Of a DNA stretch of 64,000 bases, positions 19,501 to 26,120 are shown piece by piece. The notes beneath the pieces were generated by a model that searched no databases, was not told where the DNA came from, and saw only the letters and a program-made list of their open reading frames with translations. The translations under genes and the position numbers were made by a program. Positions within the stretch are counted from its first letter, which is position 1; each line of letters starts with the position of its first letter. Source of the DNA: Pseudogracilibacillus sp037892545 (GTDB lineage Bacteria > Bacillota > Bacilli > Bacillales > Amphibacillaceae); contig NZ_JBBKBG010000005.1 in the NCBI RefSeq assembly GCF_037892545.1, forward strand, positions 1-64,000. The letters are read 5' to 3'.

Positions 19501-20521
19501 GTGGAATTGGTACACCTTGTTTTGAAATCGTTGCTTCTTGGTTTTCTGTTTTTACTGGCACTTTAATTTCTTGCCCATCTTCCATCGGCCCAATAACAAT
19601 TTCGCCATCTTCAATTACGACTTCCGATTCGTCTAATTTAGAAAGTACAAAAAACGTTCCACTTACTTCTGATAACTCTGTAACTAATGAAGTAAATGTT
19701 AATGTAATCGTCCCATCCGTTCCGACTACATATTCTGCCATTTTTGTACCTTCAAATTCAATTTCTCCCGTTATCTCTTGTTCAACTTTTAATTGTGGTG
19801 GTAAATTGAATGATACTGAATCTCCTGCTTCATACCCGTGGTCATTATCAAATCTCCACTCATATTCTACAAAAAATTGACTTTCACTTGATATTTCTAA
19901 TGGGTTTTCTTCATTTACTTCTTGCTGATTGTAGTCTAATAGTTTACTTAATGAGAAATGAAACCCATTTTTTTCTGAAGCCGTTGTAATGCTATCATCA
20001 TTTGCAAACGTAGATACTTTAGGTTCTTCCACAGTATCTCTTTCTTTTACTTCTTCCTCTTCGTTTGCTTGATTTTCATATGAAAAACTTTTTTGTCCTG
20101 ATGAAACTTCTTTCTCTATATCTTCTTCAACAGAGTTATTTTCATCAGCTTTTGATTCCTCTGTCACTTCTTCCATTTCTAAGTTTTCAATTGCTTTTTC
20201 TAAATTCTCCGCAATTTCTTCAACCTCTTGCTCTGTTGCTTCGTCAGCTTCGAAAATCTTCTCTGCTTCCTCCACAACTTTTAATAATGAAGCGACAGAA
20301 ACTTCTGTAAACTCTTCTAATTCTAATGCTTCATAGTCTTCCAACAAGGTTTCCAATTCAGTTTTATCTACCTCATCTATGACTATTTCGTTCTCATTAT
20401 TTACTTCTTCTTCGTTTTCATTACTTGTAGCACCAATAACTGATATGCCTGAAATTGGAGCCAAGATTGTTTGTCCAACGATTAAAAGAATGAGAACAAA
20501 TAAATTTAGCTTTTTAAACAT
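13595..20521 (-). CDS. giant LPNTA-anchored adhesin with cysteine-paired 86-residue repeats (adhesin 2)
   Basis: This 2308-residue wall protein is a paralogue of adhesin 1. It has a signal peptide starting MFKKLNLF, a similar helical segment (about 55-115), SDR/collagen-binding-type Ig modules (about 180-1000) and one SpaA-like module (about 1002-1090). Twelve near-identical 86-residue repeats follow (about 1100-2132), each with Cys at repeat positions 3 (ELCEEF) and 75 (EEECKD). A diverged thirteenth module also has two Cys. Then come a Thr/Pro/Asp spacer, LPNTA near 2271, a membrane helix and RRGKQA. The start is the ATG at 20519-20521, behind GGGAGGG; the longer frame from 20566 lacks a ribosome site. 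I infer one disulfide per repeat. Function and ligand are unknown. Confidence 0.92.
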   Translation of the reverse strand: MFKKLNLFVLILLIVGQTILAPISGISVIGATSNENEEEVNNENEIVIDEVDKTELETLLEDYEALELEEFTEVSVASLLKVVEEAEKIFEADEATEQEVEEIAENLEKAIENLEMEEVTEESKADENNSVEEDIEKEVSSGQKSFSYENQANEEEEVKERDTVEEPKVSTFANDDSITTASEKNGFHFSLSKLLDYNQQEVNEENPLEISSESQFFVEYEWRFDNDHGYEAGDSVSFNLPPQLKVEQEITGEIEFEGTKMAEYVVGTDGTITLTFTSLVTELSEVSGTFFVLSKLDESEVVIEDGEIVIGPMEDGQEIKVPVKTENQEATISKQGVPIPPFSPDEIKWTIEVNTQQTKHTDGVIRDVLPEGLSYKTGTLTIDGEEAEDPTVNGQELSINVGEFTGKKTIEFIAEIKDEDAGNYVNNAYFESNQTDEIDASASVDIKRGKPLEKKAGHYDPVKRTIEWTVNLNFDNKEIDAQELVDSWDVDMTLVEDSLTLTKVTLDEHGNPQPTEDTADVSIVESSNTGFKASIPALEGPYQLKYKTKLAERVVGENVKVSNTVGWNGEEEPAEKEVQPSVGYKGYNVDYSNQTITWTVGYNTDKQKMTNTKITDTIQQGMELIGGVEGIKVINLDNNGEVVANAEIAYDESTKTITVNIPGEIDYAFQVVYTVSYDYRALDGLDEKKFSNIAYIDWEENPGDKPDEKPSDFGPNPETQNDGSKSGSYDPETKEITWTIITNYQQNEYESLFVRDVLEGNQKLINDSITVSEVEIEAWGAIGPEKKREDITPEITEDGFTVDLGPTSKTYKIEYKTSLEGLSDIAKQYKNTAYVTSDDSEVTELPATVDITHGGNYVNKTGAQNGSLIDWSVTVNATQATLQDVTLTDTLNNDQEFIENSVKVYATNPGTTEKADELSKDKYEVDIDTAGEDTQTLTISFNEQIDRTYIVEYSTIYFAGHQEEVENSVKVTASNVTEENGYEDSSKVEIVQSGGGTGSGKVGYLKVEKVSDDGEPLEGVTFKLLDKTGQELRVGTSDEDGIIDFKRLRYGKYDLVEVETVEGFIQLEEPIEIEINQPYDAENPDTIQTVEVVNERESKEPELCEEFEIRAEDEAGKEITSIVVKDADGEVIAESETDSIILEREKVEEGTYTVEVTTEDGRSISEEIEVVYEEECKDAVVLTVPAPELCEEFEIRGEDEAGKEITSIVVTDKDGNEVAKSDTDSITLDREKVEEGTYTVEVTTEDGRSISEEIEVVFEEECKDAVVLTVPAPELCEEFEIRGEDEAGKEITSIVVTDKDGNEVAKSDTDSITLDREKVEEGTYTVEVTTEDGRSISEEIEVVFEEECKDAVVLTVPAPELCEAFEIRAEDEAGKEITSIVVKDADGEVIAESETDSIILDREKVEEGTYTVEVTTEDGRSISEEIEVVYEEECKDAVVITVPAPELCEEFEIRGEDEAGKEITSIVVKDADGEVIAESETDSIILDREKVEEGTYTVEVTTEDGRSISEEIEVVFEEECKDAVVLTVPAPELCEEFEIRAEDEAGKEITSIVITDKDGNEVAKSDTDSIILDREKVEEGTYTVEVTTEDGRSILEEIEVVFEEECKDAVVLTVPALELCEEFEIRAEDEAGKEITSIVVTDKDGNEVAKSDTDSIILDREKVEEGTYTVEVTTEDGRSISEEIEVVYEEECKDAVVLTVPAPELCEEFEIRAEDEAGKEITSIVVKDADGEVIAESETDSIILEREKVEEGTYTVEVTTEDGRSISEEIEVVYEEECKDAVVLTVPAPELCEEFEIRGEDEAGKEITSIVVTDKDGNEVAKSDTDSITLDREKVEEGTYTVEVTTEDGRTVTEEIEVVYEEECKDAVVLTVPAPELCEAFEIRAEDEAGKEITSIVVTDKDGNEVAKSDTDSITLDREKVEEGTYTVEVTTEDGRSISEEIEVVFEEECKDAVVITVPAPELCEEFEIRGEDEAGKEITSIVVTDKDGNEVAKSDTDKLVLDREKVEEGTYTVEVTTEDGRSISEEIEVVYEEECKDAIVITVPAPELCEEFEIRGEDEAGKEITSIVVTDKDGNEVAKSDTDKLVLDREKVEEGTYTVKVTTEDGRTVTEEIEVVYEEECKDAVVITVPKEAADICEDVDITITKDGKPSKEKEYTFTSEDGKIKVTIKTDENGKAKVDRDKLPNGKYVVTDVDGNEVGTVEITDDCIVKLDITAPSNDEPVKDKDTDTPTKTTDKEKDEEIVPGEDPAKPGTSTSQPTVDPETPEKPGDKLPNTATQVFNLLAIGLGILLAGLSIFFIARRGKQA
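14124..17222 (-). repeat. twelve 258-bp tandem coding repeats in adhesin 2
   Basis: The repeats run in register for about 3.1 kb. Two main variants occur: A (core KDADGEVIAESETD) and B (core TDKDGNEVAKSDTD). From the N-terminus the order is A B B A A B B A B B B B. The last two carry KLVLD in place of SI(I/T)LD, and repeats 9 and 12 carry RTVTEE in place of RSISEE. The mosaic suggests exchange between copies. Copy number may vary between isolates or be misassembled. Confidence 0.92.
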
Positions 20522-20550
20522 TACTAACCCTCCCATTATTTTTATTAAAG

Positions 20551-20589
20551 AGCTACAAAACATCACAGAAAAATAATTCTCTTGTAGCT
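20551..20589. promoter_or_regulatory. inverted repeat in adhesin 2 leader
   Basis: AGCTACAA (20551-20558) and TTGTAGCT (20582-20589) form a perfect 8-bp stem with a 23-base loop, about 30 bases before the adhesin start. It may be a leader hairpin. On the plus strand a T5 follows, so it could also act as a terminator in that direction. Confidence 0.4.
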
Positions 20590-20728
20590 TTTTCCACTAT
20601 TAACAGTGATATGATAAACTTTCATCATATACACTCTTAATAATTTAACAAACAGCTACTAAACAAATTATAAAATTGGATATTTTATCCAAAAAAGTAA
20701 ATAGTTCTAAAATACTGTTTTGTGAGGA

Positions 20729-20758
20729 TTCACAATTTTATCGAAAATTTGTTACAAT
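20729..20758 (+). promoter_or_regulatory. promoter of GNAT gene
   Basis: TTCACA (20729-20734) and TACAAT (20753-20758) are 18 bases apart, each one mismatch from consensus, 33 bases before the ATG. Confidence 0.6.
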
Positions 20759-20791
20759 TATGAAAATATATCAAAAAATGAGGTGATATAA

Positions 20792-21340
20792 ATGCTCCAA
20801 TTACAAATAAATGAAAAAATCTCCCTTCAAACTCTTTCTGCAAGAGATGCGGGAGATTTATATAACATTACAAATAGTTCTAGAGAATATTTAAAGGAAT
20901 GGTTACCATGGTTAGATCACATTCAGTCGGAGGAAGATTCGCTAACTTTTATACGAAATTCACTTGAAGCATATATTGATTTTAAAGAAATTGTTGCAGG
21001 TATTTTTTATGAAGGAAGTCTAGTCGGAGTAATCGGATTTAACCGAATTGACCAGATCAATAAAATCGCATCCATTGGATATTGGCTTGCTGAATCGATG
21101 CAAGGCAAAGGAATCGTAACACAATCTGTTTCTGCCTTTATCCAATATGGGTTTAAACATTTAGCATTTAATCGAATCGAAATTAGAGTAGCGACGGAAA
21201 ATAAGCGAAGCCGGGCAATTCCCGAAAGATTAGGTTTTACAAAAGAAGGTATTATTCGTGAGGCAGAAAAACTTTACGGTACTTATGTTGACCATGTTTT
21301 ATACAGTATGTTAGCGAGAGAATGGGACGAGAAAAAATGA
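20792..21340 (+). CDS. GNAT N-acetyltransferase, RimJ/RimL type
   Basis: The 182-residue product should transfer acetyl from acetyl-CoA to an amine, as in the RimL and YdaF group. The acetyl-CoA pyrophosphate loop QGKGIVT lies near residue 110, and the late motif NKRSRAIPERLGFTKEG matches the family. A ribosome site AGGTGAT precedes the ATG. It is a monocistronic plus-strand gene divergent from adhesin 2 and convergent with the CxxH/CxxC gene. It lies where rlmH is often found in related genomes; rlmH is absent from the window. The substrate cannot be predicted. Confidence 0.88.
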   Translation: MLQLQINEKISLQTLSARDAGDLYNITNSSREYLKEWLPWLDHIQSEEDSLTFIRNSLEAYIDFKEIVAGIFYEGSLVGVIGFNRIDQINKIASIGYWLAESMQGKGIVTQSVSAFIQYGFKHLAFNRIEIRVATENKRSRAIPERLGFTKEGIIREAEKLYGTYVDHVLYSMLAREWDEKK

Positions 21341-21609
21341 ATATCCACAAACTTATACACATATGCACAAAAATGCGTATATGTAGTTCACTTTTTCCAT
21401 TTTTATACTATATAATGTGGTGAAAACGAATGTTCGTATCACTTATCCACCGTTTGTGAATAATTCGAATAAATTGTGGATAACTTTTCCTCATACGATA
21501 ATTGCTTTAAACACGCTTTACAAATACAACCCTCTTCAATAGAGATTGATTGTAAAGCCTTTTTTACTTTTTCAGACAATGTTATATGCATACACCAACA
21601 TGTGGATAA
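21341..21609. other. DnaA-box cluster outside oriC
   Basis: Four exact matches to TTATNCACA lie here: 21353-21361 (+), 21455-21463 (-), 21475-21483 (-) and 21601-21609 (-). Two single-mismatch sites are at 21341-21349 and 21443-21451. The cluster starts in the GNAT/CxxH intergenic region and continues into the CxxH/CxxC coding sequence, about 40 kb from dnaA. Known clusters outside oriC in B. subtilis titrate DnaA or let it regulate genes; that role here is inferred. Confidence 0.65.
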
Positions 21610-21660
21610 TTCCGCTTCACATTTATTTTGTTTTGCACATAGTGGACAAATTTCTTGCAT
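21439..21660 (-). CDS. CxxH/CxxC zinc-binding-type small protein
   Basis: A 73-residue protein starting MQEICPLCAKQ. Cysteine clusters CPLC, CWCMH and CICKAC suggest a metal-binding fold, and the position next to htrA matches the Bacillus CxxH/CxxC family (BA_5709 type), whose function is not known. The start is the ATG at 21658-21660, behind TAGGAGG; the longer frame from 21708 runs through the htrA terminator. Its 3' end contains DnaA boxes. Confidence 0.82.
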   Translation of the reverse strand: MQEICPLCAKQNKCEAELSTCWCMHITLSEKVKKALQSISIEEGCICKACLKQLSYEEKLSTIYSNYSQTVDK

Positions 21661-21679
21661 CGTTTCATTCCTCCTATAG

Positions 21680-21716
21680 AAAAAAGCTGGCATCGCCAAA
21701 ATGGACATACCAGCTT
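21680..21716 (-). terminator. terminator of htrA
   Basis: AAGCTGG (21684-21690) pairs with CCAGCTT (21710-21716), and a T-run follows on the minus strand. It separates htrA from the CxxH/CxxC gene. Confidence 0.75.
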
Positions 21717-21725
21717 AAACTTTGT

Positions 21726-23045
21726 TTATGGTTGCTCTGTTAATGTAATATTTGCTTTATGTTTTTCTCCATCACGGTAATAAACAATCGAAACTTCATC
21801 ACCGATCTCTAATTCATTGTATAGTATACGTCTTAAATCAAGTGTGTTTAACACCTTTTCACCATTGAATTCTGTAATGACGTCTAATCGTTTTAAACCT
21901 GCTTTATCCGCTGGTGAGAGTGGTTCAATACTCCAAATATAAATTCCACCTTCTATATTATCTGGAAGTTGTAATGTCGATGTCCACTCAGATCGTGGTA
22001 CTTCTTCTAAGGAATATATTTCTACTCCTAAATATGCACGCGTTACCGTTCCATCTGTTTCTAATTCAGACATGATTGGTTCTGCAATATCGATTGGAAT
22101 GGCAAATCCAATTCCTTGTGCAATATTTTGGCTAATTTTCATCGAGTTAATGCCAATCAGTTGACCTGACATATTAATAAGAGCACCACCACTGTTTCCA
22201 GGGTTAATCGCAGCATCTGTTTGAAGTACTTCAGCTTGCCAATCTGGTTGCCCATCTTGGTTAAAATCTTGTGGAATCGTTCGTTGTTTCCCACTAATAA
22301 TCCCTTGTGTGACAGATCCAGCAAACATGAGGCCTAATGGATTTCCTATAGCGATGACAGGTTCACCAACCTTTACATTTTCGGACACACCTAATTCAAT
22401 CGGTTCTCCTACCTCATCTGCATGGACACGTAGGACTGCCAAATCTGTAAACAAATCCGTTCCGAGGAGCTTTGCTTCTATTGTTGATTCATCATTTAAA
22501 ACGACCTCCACCGTGTCGGCACCTTCGACGACATGGTGGTTCGTTACAATATAAGCATATTTTTTATCTTTTTTAAAAATAACACCTGAACCAGTTCCAG
22601 CTTCATCTGATTCTGCTTCTTCCCAAAAATCCATTCGTGACTGTAAATTTGTTACACCGACAACTGCATGGGAGACATTTTCAACAATGTCTGTCACTTG
22701 TGTAGTCACATCCACATTTACTTTTTCTACCTTGCTTGGTGTAGAGGGTGCTTCGTTTCCTTCACTATCTTCATTTAATATGCCATCATTAATATCTCGA
22801 TTTTCACCTGTAAAATTCGGATAAATGACGAGCAATAATAAAATCCCTACCCCTAAACCGATTAAAATCGGCATGAGCCAACCGTTTGCCTTTGTCTTGG
22901 GCGGATTTTCTGGTTCCATCTTTGCAACACAAACTTCTTCCTCTTGTTTCTGCTCTGGTGGCGTTTGTGCTGTATCATTTCTATCCTGTTCTGTTTTATC
23001 GTGCTCCTGCTCATCTACCATATGCTTCTCATTGTCTTCATTCAT
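21726..23045 (-). CDS. htrA: HtrA-type membrane serine protease with PDZ domain
   Basis: A 439-residue quality-control protease that degrades misfolded proteins outside the membrane. It has an acidic cytoplasmic N-terminus, one membrane helix (about 60-80), a trypsin-like domain and a C-terminal PDZ domain (about 340-435). The catalytic triad is visible: His in VTNHHVVEG, Asp in TDLAVLRV and Ser in NPGNSGGAL. It corresponds to HtrC (YyxA) of B. subtilis, which sits in the same place after walJ. The start is the internal ATG at 23043-23045, behind GAGAGGAG; the upstream ATG overlaps that site. No clear WalR box was found in the 78 bases upstream. Confidence 0.93.
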   Translation of the reverse strand: MNEDNEKHMVDEQEHDKTEQDRNDTAQTPPEQKQEEEVCVAKMEPENPPKTKANGWLMPILIGLGVGILLLLVIYPNFTGENRDINDGILNEDSEGNEAPSTPSKVEKVNVDVTTQVTDIVENVSHAVVGVTNLQSRMDFWEEAESDEAGTGSGVIFKKDKKYAYIVTNHHVVEGADTVEVVLNDESTIEAKLLGTDLFTDLAVLRVHADEVGEPIELGVSENVKVGEPVIAIGNPLGLMFAGSVTQGIISGKQRTIPQDFNQDGQPDWQAEVLQTDAAINPGNSGGALINMSGQLIGINSMKISQNIAQGIGFAIPIDIAEPIMSELETDGTVTRAYLGVEIYSLEEVPRSEWTSTLQLPDNIEGGIYIWSIEPLSPADKAGLKRLDVITEFNGEKVLNTLDLRRILYNELEIGDEVSIVYYRDGEKHKANITLTEQP

Positions 23046-23123
23046 TTGAATAACTCCTCTCATTCTAATAGAAGCTATATCTTTATATGTTTTACAAATA
23101 ATGAAAACATATGTCTAAATTAT

Positions 23124-23909
23124 TTAAATTACTTCATAGACTGGTGTTGGGAAGTTTGGATCCGTATCAAATAAATTCATTTCAATGCCACGTTCACGCA
23201 ACACTTGATCTACCGACATTCTTGCCAAGTCTTTCATATTATTATCTTTACTTAAATGGGCTAAGTATACACGTTTCGTATTATGATCAATTACATCACA
23301 TAATGCCAATCCACAATCTTCATTGCTTACGTGTCCGGAATCACCTAAAATACGTTGTTTAACACTCCATGGATAGCTCCCCATCTGTAACATACTCACA
23401 TCATGATTCGACTCAAACACATAGGCATCTGCACCTTTAATCGTATCTTTAATTCTTTCAGATACGTACCCTAAATCTGTCACTAGTGCGACCTTTTTAT
23501 CGTTATGACGGAATGTAAAAAACATCGGATCTGCCGCATCATGTGAAACTGAAAATGACTCAACGTCCATATCTGCAAATGTTTTCACACTATTTGCTGC
23601 AAAATGAAATTTCTGGTCTGTCGTTAACTTTCCGAGTTGGTGTTCCATCGCATTCCATGTTTTTTCATTTGCGTAAATTGGTAAATTATATTTTCGCGCG
23701 ACAATTCCTAATCCTTTTATATGATCATTATGTTCATGCGTCACTAAAATGCCATCTAATTTGTTCGGGTCTAAATCTGCTTCGTGGAACAAACGATCAA
23801 TTTGTTTCCCACTTAACCCTGCATCGATCAGCAATCTCGTTTTACTTGATTCAATATAAAAGGCATTTCCTGTACTACCTGATGCGAGTACGCTAAAGCG
23901 TAATGTCAT
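23124..23909 (-). CDS. walJ: WalJ metallo-beta-lactamase-fold protein (YycJ)
   Basis: A 261-residue metallo-beta-lactamase-fold nuclease, last gene of the wal operon. The metal motif THEHNDH and further ligands (HDAAD, DSGHVSNED) are present. The start chosen is MTLRFSVLASGSTGN at 23907-23909, behind GAGGTG and 14 bases after the walI stop; a longer frame overlaps walI by 26 bases. In B. subtilis and relatives WalJ is a 5'-to-3' DNA exonuclease linked to genome integrity rather than to WalK control. Confidence 0.93.
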   Translation of the reverse strand: MTLRFSVLASGSTGNAFYIESSKTRLLIDAGLSGKQIDRLFHEADLDPNKLDGILVTHEHNDHIKGLGIVARKYNLPIYANEKTWNAMEHQLGKLTTDQKFHFAANSVKTFADMDVESFSVSHDAADPMFFTFRHNDKKVALVTDLGYVSERIKDTIKGADAYVFESNHDVSMLQMGSYPWSVKQRILGDSGHVSNEDCGLALCDVIDHNTKRVYLAHLSKDNNMKDLARMSVDQVLRERGIEMNLFDTDPNFPTPVYEVI

Positions 23910-23922
23910 CTCTCTATTCACC

Positions 23923-24831
23923 TCATCGTATTCCTTTTCTTTCCTCAATATCTTGCAAAATTTCTTTTAGTTTTTTGTTTTGTCCTTTTTGAATATCCAG
24001 TCTTTTCATCATCGTTGTCGTCACTTCATCAAAAAACTCTTCTTCATCTGTGGAGAAAATAAATCCTTCAATAGCGTTCACAAAGTAATTATGATCGTCA
24101 TTGACCGTAATTTTCCAAATCGGCACGAATACTTGTACATCACTTTCAAATGGGACCCTCGTATGGAATCCAATGTTTACACGGGTAATTTCATCTCCAG
24201 CAAATAACGCATTGGCATTATACAATGTTTCAATTGCACGCATTGGCGTAATAAGCTCGCGCTTTTCAGCGACTGTTTCTTCTTCCCCTAACATCGTTTG
24301 AATATAATGCGTCGCTTCATTATCATCATTTAAAAAGACTAAAATAATCCCTTTATCATTATAATAAATGGTACGATCTAATTTATTTTGAAAATAAATG
24401 AGGACATTTTTTTCTTCATTTCTTTCCCAAAATGTATACTCTTCTCCATAGTACGCAAACGATGCTAAGAAGTCATTCATATTCGCATCTGTTTTCTTAC
24501 TTGGTAATGCGACCTCTTTATCCAAGATGGAAACGACCATATTTTGATTCAATATAAATGACTCTTGTTTTGGTACATTTGATACATCCTTTAACTCATC
24601 TTTCGTAAATAAATGCTGTTTCAGTGAAATATATGTTTCTTCATATTCCTGATCTGGCAATTCTTTGATCGTAATCGATTCTGCGTTCAACTGTTCTTCA
24701 ATCGTTGATGGTTCATGCTCGATAACGCCAATATCTGCGACCTCTTTTTTCTCTAAAAATTGCGTAAATAAGTAAATATCTAACAGGAGGAAGCTGAGGA
24801 TTAATAACGTCTTAATTTGTCCCCAATGCAT
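23923..24831 (-). CDS. walI: WalI, membrane regulator of WalK
   Basis: A 302-residue bitopic protein with one N-terminal membrane helix (about 5-22) and a large extracytoplasmic domain. With WalH it forms a complex that restrains WalK in B. subtilis and stimulates it in S. aureus. The start overlaps the walH stop by one base (TAATG), showing translational coupling. The identification rests on operon position, size and topology, all matching YycI. Confidence 0.93.
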   Translation of the reverse strand: MHWGQIKTLLILSFLLLDIYLFTQFLEKKEVADIGVIEHEPSTIEEQLNAESITIKELPDQEYEETYISLKQHLFTKDELKDVSNVPKQESFILNQNMVVSILDKEVALPSKKTDANMNDFLASFAYYGEEYTFWERNEEKNVLIYFQNKLDRTIYYNDKGIILVFLNDDNEATHYIQTMLGEEETVAEKRELITPMRAIETLYNANALFAGDEITRVNIGFHTRVPFESDVQVFVPIWKITVNDDHNYFVNAIEGFIFSTDEEEFFDEVTTTMMKRLDIQKGQNKKLKEILQDIEERKGIR

Positions 24832-26120
24832 TATAAATCCCCTCCTCTTTGTCGTTCATATTCAGCTACATTAAACCTTGTCCACTGTCCTTCATAATAA
24901 ACAGACCATTGTGGTTCCAATGTTAAACTATGATCATCCTCTAAAAAATTTAACATATAACCAAGTTCTATGTCTTCTATTTTATCTAGTTCCATATCAT
25001 GATCCGTTTGTAAATAGGCAATCAATTCTTCCCCGGAGATCAGTTCAATATCACGGGCATTTAATAAGTTACCGATACGAATGAGCGGGCGATTGTATTC
25101 ATGTAAGTCTTGCTCCCGCCATGATTGTTCGATAATAGTTAAATTGCCATAATGGTACACAGGATATCCAGCATAATGCAGACGATAACGAATATTTGAA
25201 ACATCAGGTCGAATACTTTCTATATAGTAATTATTCGTCCATCCTTTATGTTCATTAATATTATTCACACTTTTATCGAGTAATTCTAATGCACTGGAAT
25301 GCTCGAATTTTTCTTGCAATGGATTAATGAACTGCAATAATCTCCCGTCTTGAACGATTCGCATCCCTCTTTGTCCATCTGTAAAATATGCTTCTTTCAT
25401 ATTTTGTGTCACTAAATTCGGGTTGGTAAATAACGCATTAATGAATAAATCAGGTTTAATTCTACTTGCGACAAATGTTTTTTCTTTTAATTGTACGGGA
25501 CCTGACTTTACATAAATGACATGATCTCCTTCTTCTAATGTTACATATGGCGCTAATGCTTCTTTGTTAGAGTAATGTGATTGAACAATATCGTAAGCAT
25601 CTGTTTTATCCACGGTTGCTTCTATCATCTTCGTATTATCATCAGATAAAATGGCCAATTGTAATGTATTTGATTCTTCGTTCATTCGTAAAAACATTCT
25701 TGAAAAAGTCCAGTTCGGTAACTCTGGTGTTTCGCGAAAAGTTAAAATCGTTGAAACGAGTTCCACTGGCGTTTTCGGTGGAAAGACAAGCTCTACATAA
25801 TTTTTATCATTTGGTCGTCCTTCCACTTCTTTTAATGTATAATCAGAAAGCTCCCAAGATTTAATGGACTGGAATAATTCCTGTTGTTCCAACATATCAT
25901 AAAATCCAGTCGCTTTTTCTCCCTCTCGAAGAATGATTTTATTTGGGATTAATAATTCATTTTTTCCTCTCTCATCTCCACCGATGTCCACCTCGTTGAC
26001 ATAATCCGCACTATATAAATAATCATAATTTGGCTGATAACTCCATAAGATGAAAGATAACAAAAAGCTAATAGCGATTAAGACGACTAAAATAAATGAT
26101 TTAACTGTTTCGTAACTCAT
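24831..26120 (-). CDS. walH: WalH, membrane regulator of WalK
   Basis: A 429-residue YycH homologue with one N-terminal membrane helix (about 8-28) and an extracytoplasmic domain rich in beta structure. It acts with WalI on the WalK sensor. The start codon overlaps the walK stop by four bases (ATGA), so all wal genes are coupled in translation. Nothing unusual was seen. Confidence 0.93.
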   Translation of the reverse strand: MSYETVKSFILVVLIAISFLLSFILWSYQPNYDYLYSADYVNEVDIGGDERGKNELLIPNKIILREGEKATGFYDMLEQQELFQSIKSWELSDYTLKEVEGRPNDKNYVELVFPPKTPVELVSTILTFRETPELPNWTFSRMFLRMNEESNTLQLAILSDDNTKMIEATVDKTDAYDIVQSHYSNKEALAPYVTLEEGDHVIYVKSGPVQLKEKTFVASRIKPDLFINALFTNPNLVTQNMKEAYFTDGQRGMRIVQDGRLLQFINPLQEKFEHSSALELLDKSVNNINEHKGWTNNYYIESIRPDVSNIRYRLHYAGYPVYHYGNLTIIEQSWREQDLHEYNRPLIRIGNLLNARDIELISGEELIAYLQTDHDMELDKIEDIELGYMLNFLEDDHSLTLEPQWSVYYEGQWTRFNVAEYERQRGGDL

